From Roseateles_C aquae (GTDB lineage: Bacteria; Pseudomonadota; Gammaproteobacteria; Burkholderiales; Burkholderiaceae_C), in contig NZ_JAVXZY010000004.1 of the NCBI RefSeq assembly GCF_032337115.1, positions 372,001 through 436,000 on the forward strand: 64,000 nucleotides of DNA, in the 5' to 3' direction. Made by a program: the position numbers and the translations under genes. The notes beneath the pieces were generated by a model. It made no database searches. It saw only the letters and a list, made by a program, of their open reading frames with translations, and was not told the DNA's origin. Below, one piece after another: positions 9,040-18,383 of this stretch (positions are counted from its first letter, which is position 1; the number at the start of each line of letters is the position of its first letter).

Positions 9040-10050
9040 ATGACAGGACTCTCACTACCCATGTTCCAGCGACACGACGTCGGCTGGCCACAACGCTTGC
9101 GCCGCGCGCTTTTCAGCGGCCTCAATGCCGTGCTGCTGGTTGTGCTGGGCCTCGTGTCGCAGACGGCCGGGGCCAGGTCTTGCCCGCCGCAGGCCACGGC
9201 GCCCAGCGCCGAGCAGGCGAGCCGACTCGCCGCCGAGGCCAAGGATCGCGGCCTGCTGTGGCGCATCAGCCGCGGCGGCCGCAGCTCCTATCTGTACGGC
9301 AGCCTGCACATCGGCCGCCAGGCCTGGGCCTATCCCGGCCCCAAGCTGCGCGCGGCGCTGCAAGCCAGCGAGGTGCTGGCGCTGGAGCTGGATCTCGACG
9401 ACCCAGCCACCCGCCAGCTCCTGCTGGCCCCGCCGGCCCACGCCGAGCCGCTCGCACTGGACCGCAAGCTGCAGGCCCGGCTAGACGCCCAGGCCACGGC
9501 CGCCTGCCTGCCGGCCAGCGCACTGGCCGCCCTGCACCCGCTGATGCAGCTGAGCACCTACACCGTGCTCGCCGCGCAGCGCGATGGTCTGGACCCGACC
9601 TGGGGCCAGGAGGCGATGCTGAGCCGCTGGGCCCAGCAGCAGAAGATGCCCATCGTCGCGCTGGAAGACGCCGCCGAGCAGCTGCGCGCGCTGATTCCTG
9701 CTTCGGCCGAACTGGCCCGCAGCGAGTTGCAGCAGGGGCTGGAGCAGCTGGAGCAAGGCCAGGTGCGGCCGGCGGTGCGGCGGCTGGCGGAGGTCTGGGC
9801 CCGTGGTGATCTGAAGCAGCTGGCCGACTACCCACGCTGGTGCCGCTGCGCCGACTCGCCGGCCGATCGCGCCGCATTGCGCCGGCTCAACGATGAGCGC
9901 AACCCCCTGCTCGCCCAGCGCATCACCACCCTGCATCAGGGCGGGCAGACGGTGTTCGCTGCTGTCGGCGCCCTGCATATGAGTGGCCCGCAGGCGCTGC
10001 CACGGCTGCTGCGCGAACAGGGTTTCGAGATCGAACAGCTGTTGCCCTGA
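9040..10050 (+). CDS. TraB/GumN family protein
   Basis: A 336-residue protein with an N-terminal hydrophobic segment (about residues 25-45) that looks like an uncleaved anchor or signal peptide. It then has the family motifs: YLYGSLHIGR near residue 85 (GxxH) and a C-terminal AAVGALHMSG. TraB/GumN proteins are related to the Tiki metalloprotease-like fold; most bacterial members are uncharacterised and predicted to be periplasmic. The pairs Cys-x-Cys in WCRCADSP and Cys48/Cys159 may form disulphides. The ATG at 9061 is an alternative start with the same anchor. Confidence 0.85.
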   Translation: MTGLSLPMFQRHDVGWPQRLRRALFSGLNAVLLVVLGLVSQTAGARSCPPQATAPSAEQASRLAAEAKDRGLLWRISRGGRSSYLYGSLHIGRQAWAYPGPKLRAALQASEVLALELDLDDPATRQLLLAPPAHAEPLALDRKLQARLDAQATAACLPASALAALHPLMQLSTYTVLAAQRDGLDPTWGQEAMLSRWAQQQKMPIVALEDAAEQLRALIPASAELARSELQQGLEQLEQGQVRPAVRRLAEVWARGDLKQLADYPRWCRCADSPADRAALRRLNDERNPLLAQRITTLHQGGQTVFAAVGALHMSGPQALPRLLREQGFEIEQLLP

Positions 10051-10121
10051 TCCAAATCCGCGCCGCAGCCGTGGCCGCAGCGCTTACCATCGACACCGCC
10101 GAACCACTCGCCGGAGGATGC

Positions 10122-10835
10122 ATGGCCGACAACAGCTTCACCAAGTTCGTTCCCGGATTTGATTTCCTGCAAGGCCTGGTCAAGAACGCCGGCGCCGCGC
10201 TGCCGGGCATCGGGCAGTGGGTCGCCCCGACCTTGAACCCCGAAGAGCTGTCCAAGCGCATCGAGGAATTGCGCACGGTGCAATTCTGGCTGGAGCAGAA
10301 CGCCCGCATGCTGGGGGCCACCATCCAGGCACTGGAGGTGCAGCGAATGACACTGTCGACGCTGAAGTCGATGAATGTGCCGCTGGCCGAGCTGAGTGAA
10401 ACGCTGAAGGTGCCGACGCCGGATTTCTCCGCCATGCCCGGTCTGCCCGGCGTTCCCGGCATGGCCGCCCCGGCCCCCAAGGCCAGAAAGCCCGCCGCCA
10501 CAAAAAGCAAGGCCGAGGAGGCCGCGCCCGCGGCACCGGCCGTTGATCCGATGCAATGGTGGTCGGCGCTCAGCCAGCAGTTCACCCAGCTGGCCGCCAG
10601 CGCGATGAAGGACCAGGCCACCGATGCCGCCAAGAACCTGGCCGGCGCCATCGTCAAACAGAGCTTTGATGCGGCCGGCGAAACGCTGAAGAAGGCCGCC
10701 GCCGTGCCTGGCGCCGTGGCCAGCAGCATGGCCGGCACCGTCGCCAAGACGCTGACACCCAAGCCCGCCGCCCGCGGTGCCACATCGGCCGCATCAGCAA
10801 AGGGCAGCCCGCGCAAGCGCAGCAGCAGCCGCTGA
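10122..10835 (+). CDS. phaM: PhaM-type polyhydroxyalkanoate granule regulatory protein
   Basis: A 237-residue protein whose N-terminal part (FVPGFDFLQGLVKNA, later NPEELSKRIEELRTVQFWLEQN) matches PhaM. In Ralstonia PhaM activates PHB synthase and tethers PHB granules to the nucleoid. The N-terminal ~90 residues are the conserved oligomerisation and synthase-binding part. A Pro/Ala/Lys-rich linker follows and the C-terminus is strongly basic (SPRKRSSSR), as expected for DNA contact. A GGAGG sits four bases before the ATG, which rules out the longer frame at 10071. The FIST gene begins directly at its stop codon (TGAATG). It implies that the organism stores PHB, although no phaC is in the window. 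Confidence 0.9.
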   Translation: MADNSFTKFVPGFDFLQGLVKNAGAALPGIGQWVAPTLNPEELSKRIEELRTVQFWLEQNARMLGATIQALEVQRMTLSTLKSMNVPLAELSETLKVPTPDFSAMPGLPGVPGMAAPAPKARKPAATKSKAEEAAPAAPAVDPMQWWSALSQQFTQLAASAMKDQATDAAKNLAGAIVKQSFDAAGETLKKAAAVPGAVASSMAGTVAKTLTPKPAARGATSAASAKGSPRKRSSSR

Positions 10836-12020
10836 ATGCCGCAGTTCCTGCACGCCCACGCCACCCACCCGGACGCTCATCTGGCGCTGGCGCTGGCGGG
10901 CGCGCAGATCGAGGCCCAGCGCGCTGCGCTGGGGCCGCGCTCACGTTGGCAGCCCAGCATCGGCTGGCTCTATCTGACCGAGGCCTATGTCGATGCCGCC
11001 GACAGCCTTTTGACCGAGGCGCAGCAACGCTGGCCCGGGGTGCAGTGGCTGGGCGCTTCCGGCGTTGGCGTTTGTGCCAGCGGGGTCGAGTATTTCGATG
11101 AGCCGGCGCTGAGCCTGATGCTGGCCGATCTGCCGGCCGAGCAGTTTCACCTCTTCTCAGGCCGCCAGCCGCTCGGCCATTGGCCGGCCGCGCTGGCTCA
11201 GCTCCATGGCGACCCGAACAACAGCGATCTGCAGGCGCTGATCACCGATCTGGCCGGCCATGTCAGCAGCGGCTATGTGTTCGGCGGCCTGGCCGCCGGG
11301 CGCAAGCAGGCGATCCATATCGCCGATGGCGTCTGGCATGGCGGGCTGTCCGGTGTGGCCTTCGGCGCCGGCATCGGCATCAGCTCGCGGGTCAGCCAGG
11401 GCTGCCAGGCCCTGGGCGCCACACGCCGCATCAGCGCCTGCGAGGGCCAGTGGCTGACCGAACTGGATGGCCAGCCGGCGCTGGACTGCCTGCTGCAAGA
11501 CCTGGCCCTGCCGCTGCCCACCGCGGGTGGCGATTTGCGCGAGGCGGTGCCGCGCCTGCGCCGCTGCCTGGCCGGGCTCAGCGAGCCGCAGCAAGGCACG
11601 GCGCGGCGCAGCGACTACGGCGCCGAGGTGACCGTGCGCCATCTGATGGGCATAGACCCCGCGCGACGCGCGGTGGCCGTTGGCGAGCAACTCCATGTCG
11701 GCCAACTGCTGAGCTTTTGCGAGCGCAACCCGGAGGCCGCGCGACGCGACCTGCTGCGCATCTGCACCGAGTTGCGCGACGAGGCCGAAGACCGCGCCGC
11801 ACTGGCCAGCAACGGCAGCTCGCCGATCGCCGGCGCGCTCTACATCAGCTGCGCCGGCCGCGGCGGCAGCCACTTCGGCGCCCCCTCGGCCGAGCTGCAA
11901 TGGATACGCCATGCGCTTGGCGACGTGCCTCTCACCGGCTTCTTCGCCGCCGGTGAGATCGCCCACGACAAGCTCTATGGCTATACCGGCGTGCTGACGG
12001 TCTTTCTCAAGCACCACTGA
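10836..12020 (+). CDS. FIST N/C domain sensory protein
   Basis: A 394-residue soluble protein with an N-terminal FIST domain (about 30-215; WLGASGVGVCASG, YVFGGLAAGR) and a FIST_C domain (about 225-385; GALYISCAGRGG...GVPLTGFFAAGEIA-type ending). FIST domains are predicted small-ligand sensors, possibly for amino acids, usually joined to signalling modules. Here no output domain is fused, so the protein may act through a partner. Its ATG abuts the phaM stop (TGAATG), so translation is probably coupled to phaM. Confidence 0.87.
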   Translation: MPQFLHAHATHPDAHLALALAGAQIEAQRAALGPRSRWQPSIGWLYLTEAYVDAADSLLTEAQQRWPGVQWLGASGVGVCASGVEYFDEPALSLMLADLPAEQFHLFSGRQPLGHWPAALAQLHGDPNNSDLQALITDLAGHVSSGYVFGGLAAGRKQAIHIADGVWHGGLSGVAFGAGIGISSRVSQGCQALGATRRISACEGQWLTELDGQPALDCLLQDLALPLPTAGGDLREAVPRLRRCLAGLSEPQQGTARRSDYGAEVTVRHLMGIDPARRAVAVGEQLHVGQLLSFCERNPEAARRDLLRICTELRDEAEDRAALASNGSSPIAGALYISCAGRGGSHFGAPSAELQWIRHALGDVPLTGFFAAGEIAHDKLYGYTGVLTVFLKHH

Positions 12021-12045
12021 GCGCCGCGCTGCCGGCACTGCCGCT

Positions 12046-14730
12046 TCAGTAGTCCAGGCCGAAGCGCACACCGATCATCCGCGGATCGTTGTAGTAAGCG
12101 CGCACGCTGCCGTTCCAGGGCCCGGCCGAGTTCTTGGTCATCTTGTTGGTCGCATTCAGCACATAGAGCTCGGCATGCCAGAGCTTGGGCGCGTTCAACT
12201 TGAGCGACAGGTCGACCTTGGCGAAGGCCTTCTGGCCGTCAGAGATGTGCGGGTTGTCCAGATTGCGCAGGGTGAAGTACATCTTGTCCTGCCACTTCAG
12301 GTTCACCCAGGGCACGACTTCGTAGCCGTTGTCGAGGTTGAAGCTCTGCGAGAAGTTCAGGCCGAAGCTGTACTTGGGCGAATTCGGCAGGTGATTGCCG
12401 GTGATGTCATAGATCTGCCGGCCGGCCAACTCACGGTTGGGTCCGCTGTAGGGCTCCGGGCAGGCCGGCGCACCGGCATCCCGGCGCACGCCGCAGTTCC
12501 AGTCATCGCTGAAGGACGGGTAGTCCTTCATCTTGCTGTTGATGTAGGCGAAGAAGCCGCCCAGCCGCGCACCGGCCCAGGGCTTGTAGTCAAGCTCCAG
12601 CTCGATGCCAGGAATGGTCACCCGACCGACATTGACGGTCTGGTACTTGGTGATGATGTCGCAGGTCGGGGTGTCCTGAGGGCAGGGGGCATCGATCTTG
12701 ACCCGGCTGGCGAAGTAGTCGCCGGTGACCTGCATGTCCTTGTAGATGCTGAAGAAGGCCGTGGCCGAGAGGCTCAGGCGCCGGTTCAGCATCATGCCCT
12801 TGTAGCCGAACTCGAAGTTGGTCACCGTCTCCGGCTTGTAGGGGAAGAAGGTGTACTGCGGGCCGGCCGGACCGTCGACGCAGGTCTTGTCGCCGCAGCG
12901 GTCGTCCTTGTCGCCGAAGCCGCCGGCCTTGTAGCCGGTCGACAGTGAGGTGTAGACCATGTCGTTGGCCGTCAGCTGATTGGCCAATCCCAGGCGGTAG
13001 GTGAACTTCTTCCAGCTCTCCGAATGGTCGTTGCCGGCCGGATCGCCCCATTGCTTGTAGGCGTCGACGCCGGCAAACGGGCCCATCGCCTCGGTCAGAT
13101 CGCGGCCGTTGTGGGCGCGAAAGCCCGGTTCGCCGGGGGTGCCAGGGTGGTAATGCCCGTTGTAGTACGCGTCCGTCGCGCCATCCCAGCCGCCATAGAC
13201 CTGGCCGCCGCGATCGGTCTTGCTGTCACGGCTGAAGCGGCCGCCTATGGTCGCCGTCCATCCTGGCGCGAACTTCCAGTCGGCCTGGGCAAACAGGGCC
13301 TTGGCATCGATCTGGCGGTCGGGCTGGTGATAGAACTGGCTGGTGGCAAAGCCATAGGGCTCGGTGACCAGCTGTTCCTGCGCATAGTCGATCGCGTTCT
13401 TCTCGTGCATCCAGAACAGGCCGGAGACCAGCTGCACATTGTCAAACTGCTGCTTCAGTTGCAGCTCATGGACGGTGGACTTGTACTTGGAGCCCAGCGT
13501 GATCGAGGTCTCGTCCCGCACCGGCCAGACGCCCTTCTGGCCCTCATGGCCCAGCGGCAGCTGGATGTCGACCTGGCTCGGCAGCGGGTGGTAGCCGCCA
13601 TCGTCGTCAGAGATTTGTGAACGACGCTGATTCGCATAGGCCATGCCGTATTCCAGCGTCGTGCTCGGGCTCAGCTTCCAGGTCAGTGCGGAACGGACGG
13701 TGTCCATATTCATGTCCGTCTTGCCCGGCACATTGATCTTCACCGCCCAGGGATCGCCCTGGCAGGCAAAGCGCGTGCCGGCCGCCTGCTCGCAGTCCTT
13801 CAGCGCGATCTCGCCGGCGCTGTTGTTCTGGAAGCGCTCATAGCTGATCAACCATTCCAGCGACGGGCTCAGCTTGGCCCGCGCGGCCAGGCGCAGCGCC
13901 CATTCATCGCGGTTGTAGTAGTAGCGGCTCTTGTCCACCTTGACGTTGCGGCGCTGGTCCACATCGGGAATGCCGTCGCCAATAAAGCCCTGCGCGGGGA
14001 TGTTGACGTCGGTGAAGTCCTGCTCTTGCTTGATCCAGCCGTCGCGCTTGACCGTGCTGAAGGTGGCGCGCAGTGCCAGCTTGTCGTTGACCGCCAGGTT
14101 GTGCACGACGTTGAGCTGGCGCTTGTTGTAGTTGCCCAGGTCCAGCTCGGCGCTGCCATAGCTGGAACCGAACTCGGGCTTGGCCGGAATGATGTTGACG
14201 CTGCCGCCGGTGGAGTTGCGCCCGAACAGCGTGCCCTGCGGGCCGCGCAGCACCTCAACCTGCTCCAGATCGAACATCAGCGCCAGCGCGCCCTGCGGCC
14301 GCGGCGAGTACAGACCGGCCACATGCAGGCCGACGGCCGGATCGCCGATCTCGGTGAAATTGGTCGAGCCGACGCCGCGGATATTGATCTGCACGCCGGA
14401 GTCGGCGCCAGACGCAATCTGCAGGTTAGGGACGGTTCCGGAGAGGCCGCGCATATTGGTGATGCCCTCGCGGCTGAGCGACTCCTGCGTCATCGCGCTG
14501 ACGGCCACCGGCGTCTGCAAGAGGCTGCTGGTTACACGCGTGGCATTGACCATGACCACGCTGAGCTCGTTCTTGTCTGCCGGCTTGGCCGTCTTGGCGG
14601 TCGCCGCTTCTGCGCCCTCGCTCGGCTGGCTCTGCTGAGCCTGGGCTGCCGTCGTCAGCGCAGCGCTGCACAGCAGGGTAATGGCGGCAGCGATGGCGCT
14701 GTAGCCCGTGCGGGTGGGATGCTCTTTCAC
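12046..14730 (-). CDS. TonB-dependent receptor of the GH9/sugar locus
   Basis: An 894-residue outer-membrane receptor. The GTG at 14730 is preceded by AAAGGAG six bases upstream and opens into a signal peptide ending AAQAQQ; this start is better than the ATG at 14775. The plug has MVNATRV, the SVxxQ-type TonB-box region, LEQVEVLRGPQGTLFGRNSTGGSVNI and a barrel ending in GVRFGLDY. It lies 87 bp downstream of the MFS permease in the minus-strand sugar operon. I therefore infer that it imports the oligosaccharides released or processed by the divergent GH9 enzyme. The sequence alone resembles many Burkholderiales/sphingomonad receptors of unknown substrate. Confidence 0.9.
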   Translation of the reverse strand: MKEHPTRTGYSAIAAAITLLCSAALTTAAQAQQSQPSEGAEAATAKTAKPADKNELSVVMVNATRVTSSLLQTPVAVSAMTQESLSREGITNMRGLSGTVPNLQIASGADSGVQINIRGVGSTNFTEIGDPAVGLHVAGLYSPRPQGALALMFDLEQVEVLRGPQGTLFGRNSTGGSVNIIPAKPEFGSSYGSAELDLGNYNKRQLNVVHNLAVNDKLALRATFSTVKRDGWIKQEQDFTDVNIPAQGFIGDGIPDVDQRRNVKVDKSRYYYNRDEWALRLAARAKLSPSLEWLISYERFQNNSAGEIALKDCEQAAGTRFACQGDPWAVKINVPGKTDMNMDTVRSALTWKLSPSTTLEYGMAYANQRRSQISDDDGGYHPLPSQVDIQLPLGHEGQKGVWPVRDETSITLGSKYKSTVHELQLKQQFDNVQLVSGLFWMHEKNAIDYAQEQLVTEPYGFATSQFYHQPDRQIDAKALFAQADWKFAPGWTATIGGRFSRDSKTDRGGQVYGGWDGATDAYYNGHYHPGTPGEPGFRAHNGRDLTEAMGPFAGVDAYKQWGDPAGNDHSESWKKFTYRLGLANQLTANDMVYTSLSTGYKAGGFGDKDDRCGDKTCVDGPAGPQYTFFPYKPETVTNFEFGYKGMMLNRRLSLSATAFFSIYKDMQVTGDYFASRVKIDAPCPQDTPTCDIITKYQTVNVGRVTIPGIELELDYKPWAGARLGGFFAYINSKMKDYPSFSDDWNCGVRRDAGAPACPEPYSGPNRELAGRQIYDITGNHLPNSPKYSFGLNFSQSFNLDNGYEVVPWVNLKWQDKMYFTLRNLDNPHISDGQKAFAKVDLSLKLNAPKLWHAELYVLNATNKMTKNSAGPWNGSVRAYYNDPRMIGVRFGLDY

Positions 14731-14817
14731 GTCTTGCTCCTTTGATCTTGAAGGCCGGTCTGGCGCCGGCACCATGTCAACTACGAAAGGCTGAAATTCG
14801 CTGGTGCTCGAGCCCGG

Positions 14818-16044
14818 CTAGGGCTTGGGCTGGCGCGCGGCCAGCAGCTGCCGCCAGGGCACCGTCTCGTTGCGCACCAGGGGGCGAGCCCAGACACTGA
14901 TGCTCAGAATGAAGGCCAGGGTCAGGAAGACCAGGGTCATGGCCAGACGCAGGCCGATGTGATCGCCCAGCGTGCCGACCAGCAGCGGCAGCACGGCGCC
15001 GCCGAGAATGCCGCTGCACAAGATGCCGGACAGCGCGCCGTGATGCTGGTCGAGCGAATTCAGGCCCAGCGAAAAAATCACCGAGAACATCACCGACAGA
15101 CAGAAGCCCGCCAGCGGAAAGGCGATCAGCGACTGCGCCGCCGAGCCGAACAGCGCCAGCGCCACACAGCCCATGGCCGCCAGCGTGAAGCCGGCCAGCA
15201 CCCGCTGGGCATCGAAGAGCTTGAGCAGCAGCAGGCCCAAGAGGCAGCCCAGCGACATCAGCCCCCAGAAGCGTCCGACCGCATCGGCCGCCTCGCCGGT
15301 CGCGGCATAGCCGTGATAGCTGGAGAGGAACTGCGACATCCAGTTGGCCAGCGTCTGCTCGGTGCCGACGTAGGCCACGATGCCAATGAAGAACAGCCAG
15401 ACATCGCGCCGCTTCAGCAGATCGCGGTAGGCGGCCAGGCCCCCGGCGCGCTCGTCATCCTTCAACTCCACACGGGGAATCGGCAGCGCCTGGTTGAGCA
15501 GGATCAGGCCGATGAAGATAGCGAGAAAGGCCCAGTAAAACGCCACCCAGACCAGCCGCGCCTCGGCCGCGCCGGGCCGCTCCATCAAGAGCTTGAAGAC
15601 CTCGGGGCTGATGAAGGAGGCCAGGCCAAAGATCAGCTGCCCCATCACCGAGTAGAAGGCAAAGTGCGACTCCCCGCCGGCGGTGCGCATCAAGGGGTTG
15701 ATCACCACCTGCAGCAAGGCCATGCCCAGGCCGATCACGAACAGCCCGGCAATGACGAAGCCGTAGTCCGGCTTGATCGCAATCGCCAGCGAGCCCAGCA
15801 GGTTCAGCACAAAGGCCAGCAGCAGCGTGCTGCGGGCGCCGCGTGCCTCGACCAGCATGCCGCCGGGGATGGAGATCAGGCCATAGGCCAGGAAGAAGGA
15901 GAAGGGCAGGAAGCCCGCCATGCCCAGGCTGAGCTCGAAGTCCTTGATGATGATGGGCATCAGCGGCCCGATCAGGTTGGTGACGAAGGAGATCACGAAC
16001 CAGATCAGCAGGATGTAGGCGACGATCAGGCTGCGCTGTTTCAT
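14818..16044 (-). CDS. MFS sugar transporter (FucP/GluP-like)
   Basis: A 408-residue inner-membrane protein with about 12 hydrophobic helices. Key landmarks are GPLMPIIIKDFELSLGMAGF in helix 1-2, a long loop after helix 6 (KDDERAGGLAAYRDLLKRRD) and the sequence 'VGTEQTLANWMSQFL' in helix 7, typical of the fucose/glucose/galactose:H+ symporter branch. Its ATG overlaps the PfkB kinase stop (ATGA), so import and phosphorylation are co-expressed. The transported sugar is probably a mono- or disaccharide derived from the GH9 substrate; identity is not visible. Confidence 0.87.
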   Translation of the reverse strand: MKQRSLIVAYILLIWFVISFVTNLIGPLMPIIIKDFELSLGMAGFLPFSFFLAYGLISIPGGMLVEARGARSTLLLAFVLNLLGSLAIAIKPDYGFVIAGLFVIGLGMALLQVVINPLMRTAGGESHFAFYSVMGQLIFGLASFISPEVFKLLMERPGAAEARLVWVAFYWAFLAIFIGLILLNQALPIPRVELKDDERAGGLAAYRDLLKRRDVWLFFIGIVAYVGTEQTLANWMSQFLSSYHGYAATGEAADAVGRFWGLMSLGCLLGLLLLKLFDAQRVLAGFTLAAMGCVALALFGSAAQSLIAFPLAGFCLSVMFSVIFSLGLNSLDQHHGALSGILCSGILGGAVLPLLVGTLGDHIGLRLAMTLVFLTLAFILSISVWARPLVRNETVPWRQLLAARQPKP

Positions 16045-17006
16045 GCGGCCACCTCATTGAATGCGGCGGGCTGCAGACAAGCCGCCAACTCGCCGGGCGC
16101 AATGGTGGCACGGGGAAAGCGCGCCAGCACCGCCTGCGCGACCCGGCAGCCGCTGGCCAGCGCCTGCGCAAGGTCGGCGCCTTGCAGCCGCGCCGCCAGG
16201 TAGCCGGCATTGAAACTGTCGCCAGCGCCGATGCTGTCAAACACCTGGGCCGGCACGGCGCCCTGCTCGATGCGCTGGCCCGCGCTGAGGCCGATCGCCC
16301 CTTTGGCACCGACCTTGACGACCAGGCTGGCGCCCGGCTTCAGCAGCGTCGCGATGTGGCGCATGGCCGCGTCCAGCTCGGTGCTAGCAGCCAGATGGAG
16401 CGCCTCGGTTTCGTTGATCAGCAGATGATCGACATGGGCCAGCCAGGGCCGCAGCTCGGCGCGCAAGGCCTCGCTCCAGCCCTGCGAGGGCCAGCCGGTG
16501 TCCAGCGCCACCTGATAACCGTTCTGCGCGGCCTCGCGCAAGAGCTCGGCGTACTGGGCACGCAGGCCCGGCAACAAGAAGCTGCCGGTGAACAGGGCGA
16601 TGGACCTCGGGGCTGGCTGGGCCTGCCACCGTGCCCGCACATGGGCGGCGTCCATCAGTTCCAGATGGCCTTGGGTGGTGAAGAAATTGCGCTCGCCGCA
16701 GGCATGCATCAGGCCCACCGACAAGGTCGTGCTGCTGCGGCAGGTCTGCAGATCGGCCTGCACGCCGTGCAGCTGCGCGGCCAGCCAGCGGCCGAAGTCG
16801 TCGTCGCCCACGGCGGCGATCAGCTGCACCGGGCGGCCCAGATGGCGCATCACCAAGGCCGTGTTGGCGCCCGAGCCGCCGGCGCGCATTTCGCTGCGCG
16901 GCAGGATCAGCTCGGTGCCGACCTGGGGCCATTCGGCAATCGAGCCCATGACCAGGTCGACGCCAAGGTCGCCAACTATGCTGAGGTGCGGATGTGCTCT
17001 GTCCAT
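16041..17006 (-). CDS. PfkB family carbohydrate kinase
   Basis: A 321-residue ribokinase-type kinase. The N-terminal GGSGANTA (43-50) is the PfkB signature 1 and DSIGAGDSFNAG (257-268) is signature 2 with catalytic base Asp263. It would phosphorylate the imported sugar in the cytoplasm. It is the first gene of the minus-strand operon kinase-permease-receptor. A sigma70-like promoter (TTGACG at 17043-17038, TACAGT at 17019-17014, 18-bp spacer) would start transcription almost at the ATG, and no Shine-Dalgarno is visible, so the mRNA may be leaderless. Glucose, fructose, N-acetylglucosamine or a deoxy-keto acid are all possible substrates. Confidence 0.9.
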   Translation of the reverse strand: MDRAHPHLSIVGDLGVDLVMGSIAEWPQVGTELILPRSEMRAGGSGANTALVMRHLGRPVQLIAAVGDDDFGRWLAAQLHGVQADLQTCRSSTTLSVGLMHACGERNFFTTQGHLELMDAAHVRARWQAQPAPRSIALFTGSFLLPGLRAQYAELLREAAQNGYQVALDTGWPSQGWSEALRAELRPWLAHVDHLLINETEALHLAASTELDAAMRHIATLLKPGASLVVKVGAKGAIGLSAGQRIEQGAVPAQVFDSIGAGDSFNAGYLAARLQGADLAQALASGCRVAQAVLARFPRATIAPGELAACLQPAAFNEVAA

Positions 17007-17013
17007 GGCGCCG

Positions 17014-17043
17014 ACTGTAGGTCAGCGCATGGTCCCGCGTCAA
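17014..17043 (-). promoter_or_regulatory. Predicted promoter of the PfkB-MFS-TonB operon
   Basis: On the minus strand TTGACG (17043-17038) and TACAGT (17019-17014) are spaced by 18 bp. The expected start point is near 17007, one base before the kinase ATG. The AT-rich box at 17057-17078 lies immediately upstream. Confidence 0.55.
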
Positions 17044-17056
17044 TACTTAAATCCAG

Positions 17057-17078
17057 TAGATGTATTTATTTATCGATC
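17057..17078. promoter_or_regulatory. Candidate ROK operator upstream of kinase operon
   Basis: An AT-rich box in GC-rich surroundings, placed directly after the ROK gene stop. It contains GATGTA (17059-17064), TGTATTTATT (17061-17070) and TATCGAT (17071-17077). All three words recur, rearranged, in the box before the GH9 gene at 18384-18415. ROK repressors such as NagC and Mlc are known to bind TTATTT/AAATAA-type sites, which fits. Confidence 0.65.
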
Positions 17079-18342
17079 ACTTGATGCCGGGATGGCCGAG
17101 CAGATCGGCGACATCGACCTCGGTGCGCCGCTCCTGCTGCAGCACCTCCAGCCGGGGCGACAGCATTTCGTAGATGGGCAGCACGGCGGCGCCGAGGATG
17201 GAGCTGTCGTCCTGCCACTGCGACAGCACGATGCGCTCGGCCGGCTCGCCCGCCCCGGCCAGGCCGCCGCGCACCGAATGGCGCAGCGGCTGGGCCAGCG
17301 CCAGCAGGTGCTCGACCAGCGGCTTGGGCGCCGAGCCGCCGATGACGATGGCGCGCGGGTCCAGCATGTTCTCGATCAGGCAGACCGCGTCGCGCAAGCG
17401 CTCGGCCGCCTCGCGACACCAGGCCGTGAAGGCCGAATTTGTGCCCTCGCGCAGCAGCTGCTCGATGGGCAGGGCCCAGACCTGCTTGTCGTCGACGCCC
17501 ATGGCCTCGGCCAGCGAATGCATGGACAGATAGCGCTCCAGGCAGCCGGCATTGCCGCAGTAGCAGGGCCGGCCACCGGGCACCAGAGGCACATGGCCGA
17601 TCTCGGTCGCATTGCCGTTGGCACCGTGGTAGGCCGCCCGGTTGACCACCAGCGCCCCGCCCAGGCCCAGGCCGAAATGCAGATAGAAGAAGTTGTCCAG
17701 CGACTTGGCCACGCCGAACAGCGTCTCGCCGAGGGCACCGGCAACGCTGTCAACGCTGTAGAACAGCGGCAGCCCGGTGATGTCGCGCAGCTCGTCGAGC
17801 ACCGACAGATCGGCCCAGCCCTCCAGCGCCGTCGGGCCGACAAAGCTCAGCTCGGTGGCCCCCAGCGGCCCCGGCAGCGCCACGCCGATGCCCCAGAGCC
17901 GTTCACGCGAGGCCTTGCGCAGCTGGCTGACCAAGTCCAGCATGCCGGCGAGGATGGCGCTGCGATCGCCGGTGTCGACCTGCCGATCAACCCGCAGCCG
18001 CACATCGCCGACCAGATTGACCAGCGCCGCCGAAGCCCGCCCGGGCTCCAGGCTGATGCCGATGGCGGCGCCGGCATCCGGATTCAGCTCGAAGGCAATT
18101 GGCGGCTGGCCACGGGTCTTCTCCGCCTTCAGCCGGCGCGACACGATCAGGCCGATGGCCTCCAGATCGTTGGTGCTATTGGCCACCGTCTGCGGGCTGA
18201 GCGAGACCATGTCGACGATGTCCTTGCGCGACACCGCGCCGTGCTGGCGGATGAAATCCAGCACCACGCGCCGGTTGTAGGGCGCACTCGACTGTTGGGT
18301 GGCTCCACGCCCCGTGCTTCTCATTCCCGATTCCTTCTTCAT
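17077..18342 (-). CDS. ROK family transcriptional repressor
   Basis: A 421-residue NagC/Mlc/XylR-type protein. An N-terminal winged helix (about 22-75; VSRKDIVDMVSLSPQTVANS) precedes the sugar-kinase-like ROK domain. The zinc site is complete: His250 in EIGHVPL and Cys260, Cys262, Cys267 in CYCGNAGC. The usual ND of the active site is altered to SVD (residues 196-198), so kinase activity is doubtful and a sugar-sensing role likely. It lies between the operon it probably controls (kinase-permease-receptor) and the divergent GH9 gene, with repeated AT-rich boxes in front of both. A second ATG at 18324 is possible. Confidence 0.92.
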   Translation of the reverse strand: MKKESGMRSTGRGATQQSSAPYNRRVVLDFIRQHGAVSRKDIVDMVSLSPQTVANSTNDLEAIGLIVSRRLKAEKTRGQPPIAFELNPDAGAAIGISLEPGRASAALVNLVGDVRLRVDRQVDTGDRSAILAGMLDLVSQLRKASRERLWGIGVALPGPLGATELSFVGPTALEGWADLSVLDELRDITGLPLFYSVDSVAGALGETLFGVAKSLDNFFYLHFGLGLGGALVVNRAAYHGANGNATEIGHVPLVPGGRPCYCGNAGCLERYLSMHSLAEAMGVDDKQVWALPIEQLLREGTNSAFTAWCREAAERLRDAVCLIENMLDPRAIVIGGSAPKPLVEHLLALAQPLRHSVRGGLAGAGEPAERIVLSQWQDDSSILGAAVLPIYEMLSPRLEVLQQERRTEVDVADLLGHPGIK

Positions 18343-18383
18343 TTTGTTCGCGGCTGACCTGGCGAGCCCGCCAACTCTCGCAG

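Noticed and set aside
12175..14745. Plus-strand open frames opposite the TonB receptor
   Set aside because: They are shadows: Val/Asp/Leu-rich composition, no start sites, and the minus strand encodes a full receptor with signal peptide.
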